From assembly GCA_030597775.1 (NCBI GenBank), contig JAUVRF010000050.1, positions 1-8,750 on the forward strand: 8,750 bases of DNA, given 5' to 3'. Positions 1-5,341 of this stretch are shown here, piece by piece. Position 1 is the stretch's first letter; each line of letters opens with the position of its first letter. A model generated the notes under the pieces. That model was not told where the DNA came from. It saw nothing but the letters and a program-made list of their open reading frames with translations, and ran no database searches. The position numbers were made by a program, and so were the translations under genes. This DNA is from Methanobacteriota archaeon. GTDB lineage: Archaea > Thermoplasmatota > DTKX01 > GCA-020343715.

Positions 1-1
1 C

Positions 2-664
2 ATCCCAACAATTCCATTTCATGCACCAGTCCTCGCCGTGGACATCGGGGAGCGTGTCATCGCGACGTCAGTGATGCTCGTCGAAGGCACCATCACCTCC
101 CCGGGATTCCACGGCAGGGAGGTCCGCAGCATTCGCAGGCATTACGCCTGGCTACGCAAACGGCTCGGAAGGCGCAAGCTGCTCCGGGTCATCAAGCGTG
201 TCGGCCACACCGAACACCGGAAGGTCGATGCCAGGCTGCATGTCATCGCGGCCACCCTCGTCGACCAGGCGAGGGAGATGGGCGCGGTGATCGCCATTGG
301 CGACCTTTCCGGTATACGGAAGGGCTCGAGGGGGAGACGCATGAACCGCATCGTGAACGCGATGCCCTTCAACCGCCTTTCCCTGTTCATCGAGTACAAG
401 GCCGCCTGGGCGGGAGTGCCCGTCATCAAGGTCGATGAGGCGTACTCGTCTCGCGAATGTCGTATCTGCCATCAGGACGGGAGGCGACCGAGCCAGGGTC
501 GCTTCGTATGTTCGTCCTGCGGGGAGTACAATGCTGACCTCAACGGTGCTGTGAACATTGGCAGTAGGGCCTTGGCCTACATGGCCATCGCCGGGGCGCC
601 TGGTATTGCGCCCTTGAGGGGGACCTCGAGCCCCCAAGTTCAGTGTGACGTCATGTCCTGCTAA
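2..664 (+). CDS. tnpB: TnpB-family RNA-guided endonuclease (IS200/IS605 OrfB), C-terminal part, cut by the left window edge
   Basis: The frame is open to the left edge, so the N-terminal half of a usual 370-400 residue TnpB lies outside; GTG at 38 is internal. What remains is the RuvC-like nuclease with its zinc finger. The first catalytic Asp is in AVDIGER (codon 41-43). A basic helical stretch with many Arg/Lys follows. At the second motif, where most TnpBs have EDL, this protein has IGDLSGIRKG (Gly codon 299-301). A Glu in VDEAYSS (codon 437-439) is the likely substitute. The zinc finger is CRIC and CSSC, and the last Asp is in NADLNGAVNI (codon 536-538), followed by the usual Asn. TnpB proteins bind an omega RNA and cut DNA next to the transposon end sequence. 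No tnpA transposase is visible. The Pro/Gly-rich tail is typical of this subgroup. The family call is firm; present activity is uncertain. Confidence 0.92.
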   Translation: MPTIPFHAPVLAVDIGERVIATSVMLVEGTITSPGFHGREVRSIRRHYAWLRKRLGRRKLLRVIKRVGHTEHRKVDARLHVIAATLVDQAREMGAVIAIGDLSGIRKGSRGRRMNRIVNAMPFNRLSLFIEYKAAWAGVPVIKVDEAYSSRECRICHQDGRRPSQGRFVCSSCGEYNADLNGAVNIGSRALAYMAIAGAPGIAPLRGTSSPQVQCDVMSC

Positions 665-700
665 ACAAATACCGACGTAGGTTCCAGTGCAGTTGGGCAG
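600..700 (+). ncRNA. Candidate omega RNA (reRNA) region at the 3' end of tnpB
   Basis: TnpB guide RNAs usually overlap the 3' end of tnpB and run past its stop into the transposon right end and flank. Here an inverted repeat sits in the last codons: CTTG (613-616) pairs with CAAG (635-638), and a G run (618-621) pairs with a C run (631-634), with A617 bulged and a loop containing CTCGAG. This could be a scaffold hairpin of the guide RNA. The borders given are approximate, because the right end of the element cannot be recognised from one copy. The hairpin is seen directly; the RNA assignment is inference from the family. Confidence 0.3.
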
Positions 701-787
701 GCGGGCGAGACATCCAGGGGTGAAGCTTCATAACCGCGCAGGGAGGTACTTGGGCGGGGAACGGTTGCCCCAGGGTGGTGTCGGGTC
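665..787. other. Intergenic stretch after tnpB: presumed element right end and flavodoxin leader
   Basis: No convincing gene is present in these 123 bases. The stretch should contain the right end of the TnpB element and the upstream region of the flavodoxin gene. A short AT-rich patch (CTTCATAA, about 726-733) is the only TATA-like site, and would place a transcript start near 758. A GGGAGGT at 741-747 is followed by no usable frame. AGGGTGGTG, about ten bases before the ATG at 788, could serve as a ribosome-binding site. All of these are weak. Confidence 0.35.
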
Positions 788-844
788 ATGTTGGTCAGCA
801 TCGCATACTGCTCAAGGAAGGGTACGACGGATGGTCTGGCTTAA
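788..844 (+). pseudogene. Severed N-terminus of the flavodoxin-family gene, ending in an in-frame TAA
   Basis: Reading from ATG 788 in the same frame as the downstream gene gives 18 codons, MLVSIAYCSRKGTTDGLA, then TAA at 842-844. This is beta strand 1 plus the Ser/Thr/Gly-rich loop that in flavodoxins holds the FMN phosphate (compare the family pattern YSxTGNTxxMA). The frame then continues without shift into MVAEEVRRRG, exactly the helix that should follow. The two parts are therefore one gene with a nonsense codon where a residue such as Lys, Gln or Glu is expected. The start has a GGTGGTG-like site about ten bases upstream. A sequencing or assembly error at 842-844 would give the same picture. 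Confidence 0.75.
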
Positions 845-1291
845 ATGGTGGCCGAGGAGGTCCGAAGGAGGGGTCACGAGGCGAACCTGGTGAGGATCAA
901 GCATGTGAAGAGACCCGGGTTCTTGAAGGCGGCGAGGATGTCCATCAAGCAGCTGGAGGATGTGGAGCTGAACAACGTCGAGGCGGACCTCGACATGTCC
1001 TCCGCCGACATGGTCGTGATCGGTGGACCCATCTTCGCGGGCAATGTCAATCCCTTCACCAGGACCTTCCTTACAAGGGCCAAGGGCCTTGAGGGCAAGC
1101 CGGCCGGTATTTTCATCTGCTGTTCCAGCCAGCCCGATGATACCATTGAGTACATCGAGATGCTGACCAAGATGGCCAACGATAGGGGTCTCCAGGTGAA
1201 GGGCAGCCTGGTCGGCTCCACCAAGGTGAAGGACCAGTACGCTCAGCTGTCCAAGGCCTTTGTCGAGGAATTGCTGACCCTGGACACCTGA
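845..1291 (+). CDS. Flavodoxin-family protein lacking its FMN phosphate loop (downstream part of an interrupted gene)
   Basis: The 148-residue product has the remaining alternating strand/helix pattern of a flavodoxin-like fold: helix 1 MVAEEVRRRGHEANLV, then strand and loop SADMVVIGGPIFAGNV (the usual D-VVIG-P), then KPAGIFICCSS, and a C-terminal helix ending in EELLTLDT. Flavodoxin-family proteins carry FMN and transfer electrons or reduce small substrates in the cytoplasm. The first strand and phosphate loop are encoded at 788-841 but separated by TAA 842-844. The ATG at 845 abuts that stop, so restart is possible, yet a product starting there would lack the cofactor loop. Joined, the frame is about 166 residues, normal for the family. 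No operon partner is evident: tnpB lies upstream, and an inverted repeat follows the stop directly. The family call is good; the functional state is doubtful. Confidence 0.78.
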   Translation: MVAEEVRRRGHEANLVRIKHVKRPGFLKAARMSIKQLEDVELNNVEADLDMSSADMVVIGGPIFAGNVNPFTRTFLTRAKGLEGKPAGIFICCSSQPDDTIEYIEMLTKMANDRGLQVKGSLVGSTKVKDQYAQLSKAFVEELLTLDT

Positions 1292-1310
1292 CGAGGGCCC
1301 ATTATCCTCG
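1292..1310 (+). terminator. Small inverted repeat directly after the flavodoxin stop
   Basis: CGAGG (1292-1296) pairs with CCTCG (1306-1310) around a 9-base loop that includes ATTAT. It begins at the base after the TGA stop and precedes the promoter-like region of the next gene, a fitting place for a transcript end. No long T run follows, so a terminator role is only possible. Confidence 0.3.
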
Positions 1311-1332
1311 CGGGCTGATGCCCAGACCGCAT

Positions 1333-1342
1333 AAGATAAATA
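1333..1342 (+). promoter_or_regulatory. TATA-like box for the DUF835 gene
   Basis: AGATAAATAC is an AT-rich island in GC-rich surroundings, centred about 33 bases before the ATG at 1372. With the usual archaeal spacing of 25-28 bases from TATA centre to start, transcription would begin near 1363-1366, giving a very short leader. It is a candidate from position and composition only. Confidence 0.45.
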
Positions 1343-1362
1343 CCGCATGTAGCACTCATCAC

Positions 1363-1368
1363 AGGAGG
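1363..1368 (+). promoter_or_regulatory. Ribosome-binding site that favours the ATG at 1372
   Basis: AGGAGG lies three bases (ACC) before ATG 1372. A longer frame begins at ATG 1318, but that one has no such site, and its extra 18 residues are Pro/His/Thr-rich and unlike the DUF835 family. The internal ATG is therefore the better start. Confidence 0.7.
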
Positions 1369-1371
1369 ACC

Positions 1372-1881
1372 ATGACGGGAGACTCTGCGGTCGGGGAGCT
1401 GGTGGGTGTATACGATGGCATCGACTTCCACCTGGGCTCATCGTACTTGATCAAGGACGTGGACGCAACCCGGTTGTACCGCATCTACAACTCCCTGGTG
1501 GAGGGGATGGACAACGGTCTTTGCATCTCCCGATCGTATCCCCCGAAGATGATCGAGCAGCACAAGGTCACCAAGGGAGACTTCATCTGGATGACCACCA
1601 ACACCGTCGGCCACGACCGTTGCGTCAACCCCACGAACATCGGCATGGTCCACATGTCCATGATGGACTTTCTCCGGACCAATCCCCGGGGGATCATCAC
1701 CCTCGAGGGGGTGGAGTACCTGGTCTCCAACAACGGGTTCGACCCCATCCTGCGCCTCCTGCACGCCCTCAACGACAAGATAACCGTGTCCGACGCCATC
1801 CTCCTCGTCACCATGGACGAGAAGACGCTGGCCCCCCGGGAGATGCGCATAGTGGAGAAGGATTTCGACAAGGTATTATGA
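1372..1881 (+). CDS. Stand-alone DUF835 domain protein
   Basis: The 169-residue product is almost wholly one DUF835 domain. The recognisable stretches are SSYLIKDVDATRLYRIYNSL (residues 23-42), the GLCISRSYPPKMI block (49-61) matching the family's G-LCITR-P, the IWMT strand (72-75), the IITLEGVEYLVSNNGFDPIL stretch (108-127) matching DG-EYLI--NGF, and a DAILLVTMDEKTLAPRE block (141-157). DUF835 is found mainly in archaea, where it is often the output or partner domain of two-component and other signalling proteins. The fold looks like an ATPase-core relative without the Walker residues, and its biochemistry is not known. There is no membrane segment, so it should be cytoplasmic. It has its own TATA-like box and AGGAGG site. 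tldD follows after 46 bases, with a second TATA-like box in the gap, so shared transcription is possible but not required. Confidence 0.85.
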   Translation: MTGDSAVGELVGVYDGIDFHLGSSYLIKDVDATRLYRIYNSLVEGMDNGLCISRSYPPKMIEQHKVTKGDFIWMTTNTVGHDRCVNPTNIGMVHMSMMDFLRTNPRGIITLEGVEYLVSNNGFDPILRLLHALNDKITVSDAILLVTMDEKTLAPREMRIVEKDFDKVL

Positions 1882-1882
1882 G

Positions 1883-1893
1883 GATATCTTTAA
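1883..1893 (+). promoter_or_regulatory. TATA-like box upstream of tldD
   Basis: GATATCTTTAA is the only AT-rich site between the DUF835 stop and tldD. Its centre is about 40 bases before the TTG start at 1928. A transcript start near 1913-1915 would leave about a dozen leader bases that include the GGTGAG site. It may drive the tldD-tldE-hydrolase cluster. This is an inference from position. Confidence 0.4.
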
Positions 1894-1918
1894 CTCAGGT
1901 CATCCCGATAAGGCGACC

Positions 1919-1924
1919 GGTGAG
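1919..1924 (+). promoter_or_regulatory. Ribosome-binding site supporting the TTG start of tldD
   Basis: GGTGAG lies three bases (CCA) before TTG 1928, the same spacing as AGGAGG before the DUF835 ATG. The frame stays open further upstream, into the DUF835 gene, but offers no ATG or GTG there. The family N-terminus begins at this point. Confidence 0.6.
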
Positions 1925-1927
1925 CCA

Positions 1928-3304
1928 TTGCTCGATGAATGGCTGGAAAGTGCAATAAAGGGTGGAGCGGAGTACGCCGACCTGCGGGCGGTGACCGTCG
2001 AACATACCACGTTGGAGCTCAAGGACGGGGAGCTGAAGGAGGCCGTAGAGGGCCAGGAATCGGGATTCGGCCTCCGTGTCCTTGTGGACGGGAGCTGGGG
2101 GTTCTCGTCGGCCAATTCCATCTCGAAGGAGGCCGGGACGGCGGCCGTCGCAACGGCGCTTGCCCTGGCACGGGCGACCGCCGCCCGAGCCGGTGAGGCG
2201 GTCACCCTCGCAGAGGTGCCCGTGGTCGAGGACACGGTCATCTGGGTACCCCGGAAGGAACCCAAGGACGTGGCCATCGAGGACAAGCTGGAGATGTTGA
2301 GGGAGATGGAGGCCATGGCCCGCACCGCAGAGCACCTGGCCACCGTCACCACGTTTTACTCAGAGGGCCACAGGAGGATCGAGCTGCTCACCAGCGAGGG
2401 CATTCGGCTGGTCCACGGGCTCACCAGGGTGCTCACGGTCGCCAACATGACCGGCCGCAAGGAGGGCGTGGTCTCCTCGTTCCGCTCCCGCGTCGGGGGC
2501 GTGGGTGGATGGGAGGTGTTCGAGAACAAGGACCCGGTGGCGGAGACCGAGCGAGGCGTCGTCTCCCTCGAGACCCTGCTGGACGCGGGCAGGGCCCCAT
2601 CGGGCCGGATGACGGCGGTCATCGACCCGGACTTGTCGGGCGTCTTCGTGCACGAGGCGTTCGGACACGCCTCCGAGGCGGACCTCGTCATGGCCGGCGA
2701 ATCCATCCTGGAGGGTCGCATCGGCGAGAAGCTGGGCGTGGATGATGTCACCATCTTCGACGACCCAACGATGCCCGGGGCCTTCGGCTCCTTTCCCTAC
2801 GATGACGAGGGGGTCAAGGGCGCCCGGAAGGTGCTGATGCAGAACGGGGTCCTCACCTCTTTCCTTCATAGCCGCGAGACGGCGGGCAGGATGGGCGACG
2901 AGCCCAACGGCGCGGCACGGTCCCAGGACTACGGCTCTAGACCGTTGGTCCGCATGTCCAACACCTGCCTCGAGGCTGGTGACCTGTCCCAGGAGGAGAT
3001 GTTCGAGGGGATCTCCGAGGGTATCTACCTCAAGGGGACCCGGGGAGGCCAGGTGGACGTGGCCAAGGGCACCTTCCAGTTCGGGGCCCAGGAGGCGTTC
3101 CTCATCGAGAACGGCCAGATCACCAGCCCCCTCAGGGACGTGGCCCTGATGGGCACGATACTGGAGACCCTCCACAACATTGACGGCCTGGGTAAGGAGT
3201 TCATGTTGGCGAGCCCGGGATTCTGTGGCAAGGGCCAGACCGTTCCCGTATGCGACGGTGGACCCCACATTCGCCTCCGGGACGCCGTCGTGGGAGGTGG
3301 CTGA
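1928..3304 (+). CDS. tldD: TldD, zinc-bearing subunit of the TldD/TldE peptidase
   Basis: This 458-residue protein is full length for TldD. The N-terminal domain starts with GGAEYADLRAVTVEHTTLEL and carries the family's GFGLRVLVDGSWGFSS segment. The metal motif HEAFGH (H242, E243, H247) sits in GVFVHEAFGHASEAD. The C-terminal half has the canonical FDDPTMPGAFGSFPYDDEGV, LKGTRGGQVDVAKG and GFCGKGQTVPVCDGG blocks. TldD pairs with TldE to form a cytoplasmic heterodimeric metalloprotease that degrades unfolded peptides. In bacteria it matures microcin B17 and cleaves the antitoxin CcdA, and archaeal pairs degrade small peptides. TTG at 1928 is chosen from the GGTGAG site and the family N-terminus. 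The gene ends one base before the GTG of tldE. All expected active-site residues are present, and the call is firm. Confidence 0.97.
   Translation: MLDEWLESAIKGGAEYADLRAVTVEHTTLELKDGELKEAVEGQESGFGLRVLVDGSWGFSSANSISKEAGTAAVATALALARATAARAGEAVTLAEVPVVEDTVIWVPRKEPKDVAIEDKLEMLREMEAMARTAEHLATVTTFYSEGHRRIELLTSEGIRLVHGLTRVLTVANMTGRKEGVVSSFRSRVGGVGGWEVFENKDPVAETERGVVSLETLLDAGRAPSGRMTAVIDPDLSGVFVHEAFGHASEADLVMAGESILEGRIGEKLGVDDVTIFDDPTMPGAFGSFPYDDEGVKGARKVLMQNGVLTSFLHSRETAGRMGDEPNGAARSQDYGSRPLVRMSNTCLEAGDLSQEEMFEGISEGIYLKGTRGGQVDVAKGTFQFGAQEAFLIENGQITSPLRDVALMGTILETLHNIDGLGKEFMLASPGFCGKGQTVPVCDGGPHIRLRDAVVGGG
3293..3300 (+). promoter_or_regulatory. Strong ribosome-binding site inside tldD that sets the GTG start of tldE
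   Basis: GGAGGTGG is close to the full archaeal consensus GGAGGTGA, five bases before GTG 3306. It lies in the last codons of tldD, so the two genes are translationally coupled. A longer open frame from 3180 overlaps tldD by over 120 bases and has no support. Confidence 0.75.
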
Positions 3305-3305
3305 C

Positions 3306-4676
3306 GTGACGGACATCGTCGACCCACAGGCACTCCTGAGCCAGGCCGAGGACGCGGTCCTGCGCCTCATGGGCCTGGGAGCCGATTGCGCCGAGGCCTA
3401 CGTCGCCTCGAGCAGCTCGGTCAGCGTGGATGTGGAGAAGGACGTTGTCACCTACACGACCTCCGACTCGGAGGAGGGGGTCGGTCTGAGGGTGGTACGG
3501 GACGGTCGGTTGGGGTTCGCCTACACCTCCGACCCGTCCAAGATCACCGAGGCGGGCAGGAACGCCCTCGACCTGACGCGCCTCGCGCCCATCACGGGCT
3601 ACATATTCCCCGTCGGCGGGGAACCCTACGCCGAGATCCCTGGCCTGGACGACCCCGCATTGGTCGCGATGGAGCCTGAAGAGGCGGTGGAGATGAGCGG
3701 AGAGCTGGTCGAGGCGGCTCGCGAGGTGCATCCCGATGCATCGGTGGCCGGCGGCGGCGTCGGCTTCGGTCAGGGTACGATCGCCGTGGCGAACTCCGAG
3801 GGAGTGTCCGTCGCCTCCCACGGCACGAGCATCTCGGTTGGCGCCTACGTGGTCCTGCGCGACGCGACCGTGTCCACTGGATTCGAATCCTTCTCCAGCC
3901 GCGCGAAGGACATCGACGCCCGTGCCGTCGGGAGGGCCGCAGCACAGATGGCCCTGGAGGGCCAGGGAGCAAAGGCCCTGGAGAAGGGTGGTGAGATGAC
4001 CGTCATCTTCCGTCCGACCGCCCTGGCGGAGCTCTTGGACCACACACTGGTGCCCTCCGTCATCGGCGACGCCGCCCAGCGGGGCGAGTCCGCCTTCACG
4101 GGCCGGGAAGGTCAACAGGTGGCGGCCCCGGATGTTACGGTGCTGGACGATCCCACCATCCCGGGGGGGTTGAGCAGCGGTCGGTCGGACGACGAGGGGG
4201 TCTCGTCCCGACCCAATATCCTTATCGACGGCGGCGTGCTCGATGGGTTCCTCTACGACAGCTTCACCGCCAACCAGTACGGGCTCCAGAGCACCGGCAA
4301 TGCCGTCAGGGGCGGTGGCTCGGGCTGGAAGACCCAACCCGAGGCTGGCGTGTCCAACATCGTGGTACAGGTTCCCTCTAGGGGCAATCTGGACGACCTC
4401 ATCGCCGAGGTAGACAGGGGCCTGCTGATCCACGATGTCATGGGGGCCCATACTGCCAACATGTCGACCCTGGACTTCTCCATCAACACCACCATGCCCT
4501 TCGAGGTCCGCAAGGGGGAGATCGTGGGGGTCCGTGACCCTCTCATGCTGGGTGGTAACCTCGGTGACGCGCTCCAGAAGGTCCTCGGGGCGGGTGGGAG
4601 GCCCCGGCAGTGTCCATCTGGCGCCAACGTGGTCCTGCCCTGGATCGCGATGGACGGAGTGACGGTGACGATATGA
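3306..4676 (+). CDS. tldE: TldE/PmbA, metal-free partner subunit of the TldD/TldE peptidase
   Basis: The 456-residue product from GTG 3306 is a normal-length PmbA/TldE. Like TldD it begins with an alpha/beta domain (GLGADCAEAYVASSSSVSVD, then GVGLRVVRDGRLGFAYTSD). It lacks the HExxxH metal motif; the equivalent region reads FRPTALAELLDHTLVPS. The C-terminal core has VLDDPTIPGGLSSGRSDDEG, DSFTANQYGLQSTGNAVRG and DFSINTTMPFEVRKGEIVGV, all typical. In the known heterodimer TldE shapes the peptide channel while TldD holds the zinc. The start is set by the GGAGGTGG site; tldD ends one base upstream. The last codons overlap the ATG of the hydrolase gene by four bases (ATGA), so the three genes very likely form one operon. 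No oddity is seen in the sequence. Confidence 0.96.
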   Translation: MTDIVDPQALLSQAEDAVLRLMGLGADCAEAYVASSSSVSVDVEKDVVTYTTSDSEEGVGLRVVRDGRLGFAYTSDPSKITEAGRNALDLTRLAPITGYIFPVGGEPYAEIPGLDDPALVAMEPEEAVEMSGELVEAAREVHPDASVAGGGVGFGQGTIAVANSEGVSVASHGTSISVGAYVVLRDATVSTGFESFSSRAKDIDARAVGRAAAQMALEGQGAKALEKGGEMTVIFRPTALAELLDHTLVPSVIGDAAQRGESAFTGREGQQVAAPDVTVLDDPTIPGGLSSGRSDDEGVSSRPNILIDGGVLDGFLYDSFTANQYGLQSTGNAVRGGGSGWKTQPEAGVSNIVVQVPSRGNLDDLIAEVDRGLLIHDVMGAHTANMSTLDFSINTTMPFEVRKGEIVGVRDPLMLGGNLGDALQKVLGAGGRPRQCPSGANVVLPWIAMDGVTVTI

Positions 4677-5296
4677 CCGTGCAGGTGTCCGTCCTCAAGG
4701 ACGGGACGATCGAGCGGGACCCCGACGGGACGATCCTCGACGCCAGCTCCTCCGTGACCCTGGTCCAGGCCGACGGGACGAACATCATCGTGGACACCGG
4801 GATGCCCCATGACGCCACGGAGATCCTCGAGGCGCTGCACCGCCACGGCCTGGACAGCGAGGACATCAACATCGTTGTGAACACCCATTGTCATCACGAC
4901 CACACGGGGTGCAACCGCCTCTTCGGAGTGGCCGAGGTGGTCGTGCACATCAAGGAGGGGGCTCCCAGGTGCATCTCGGGCAGGTCACGCAGGATCGAGT
5001 GGGACACCGAGCTGTTGCCGGGCGTCCAGATCCTCCTCACCCCGGGCCACACAAGGGGCAGCATATCCGTGGCGGCCGACACTCCCGAGGGGACCTGGGT
5101 CATGGCCGGGGACGCGCTGCCCACCGTGGACAACTACGTCGGGTGGGTGCCTCCCGGTATCAACTACGATGAGACGGTGGCCATGGTCAGCATGAAGAGG
5201 ATCGTCGACCTTGCCTGGATGATAGTGCCGGGCCATGGACCGGCCTTCGACAAGGAGAACGATGTCCCCGCCACCCTCAAGGACCTGTTCCACTGA
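4673..5296 (+). CDS. Metallo-beta-lactamase-fold hydrolase (MBLAC1-like)
   Basis: The 207-residue product is a compact single-domain MBL-fold protein with the full set of metal ligands. These are the motif THCHHDHTG (H72, H74, D76, H77), H126 in TPGHTRGS, the bridging D147 in MAGDAL, and H188 in VPGHG. The N-terminal strands include NIIVDTGMP (D41). Such proteins bind two metal ions and hydrolyse ester, thioester, amide or phosphodiester bonds. The short architecture and C-terminal VPGHGPAF resemble the MBLAC1/glyoxalase-like branch, but the substrate cannot be read from sequence. The ATG at 4673 overlaps the tldE stop (ATGA), and a GGTGA site lies at 4664-4668. A longer frame from 4610 inside tldE is not supported. 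Coupling with tldD/tldE suggests a linked job in peptide or metabolite turnover; this is inference. There is no signal peptide. Confidence 0.93.
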   Translation: MTVQVSVLKDGTIERDPDGTILDASSSVTLVQADGTNIIVDTGMPHDATEILEALHRHGLDSEDINIVVNTHCHHDHTGCNRLFGVAEVVVHIKEGAPRCISGRSRRIEWDTELLPGVQILLTPGHTRGSISVAADTPEGTWVMAGDALPTVDNYVGWVPPGINYDETVAMVSMKRIVDLAWMIVPGHGPAFDKENDVPATLKDLFH

Positions 5297-5303
5297 ACCG
5301 CCG

Positions 5304-5334
5304 GGACCTCACCGGCCGATCGGCGGGTGGGTCC
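5304..5334. terminator. Bidirectional hairpin between convergent genes
   Basis: In the 45-base gap between the two stop codons, GGACC (5304-5308) pairs with GGTCC (5330-5334), and CACC (5310-5313) pairs with GGTG (5326-5329), with T5309 bulged. An inner GCC/GGC stem (5315-5317 with 5322-5324) closes a GATC loop. The symmetric stem sits where transcripts from both sides should end. There is no T run, so it may block read-through or stabilise 3' ends rather than act as a classic terminator. Confidence 0.55.
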
Positions 5335-5341
5335 GTGGTGG

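Noticed and set aside
646..653. TGACGTCA palindrome near the tnpB stop
   Set aside because: It is an eight-base palindrome inside coding sequence with no second copy noticed nearby, and can easily arise by chance.
842..844. Recoding of the in-frame stop as a special amino acid
   Set aside because: The codon is TAA; pyrrolysine uses TAG and selenocysteine TGA. No recoding element was recognised downstream.
687..1092. Plus-strand frames starting at 687 and 775, overlapping the flavodoxin gene
   Set aside because: They are Gly/Arg/Trp-rich translations without homology. The flavodoxin motifs lie in another frame that can be followed from 788 to 1291 with one stop codon.
1318..1371. N-terminal extension of the DUF835 protein from ATG 1318
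   Set aside because: The extension overlaps the TATA-like box and the AGGAGG site and has no family similarity, so ATG 1372 is the better start.
2360..4451. Very long open frames on the minus strand opposite tldD and tldE
   Set aside because: They are a codon-bias shadow of GC-rich genes. The plus-strand frames have complete family motifs, and the opposite frames are His/Arg/Gly-rich with no recognisable domain.
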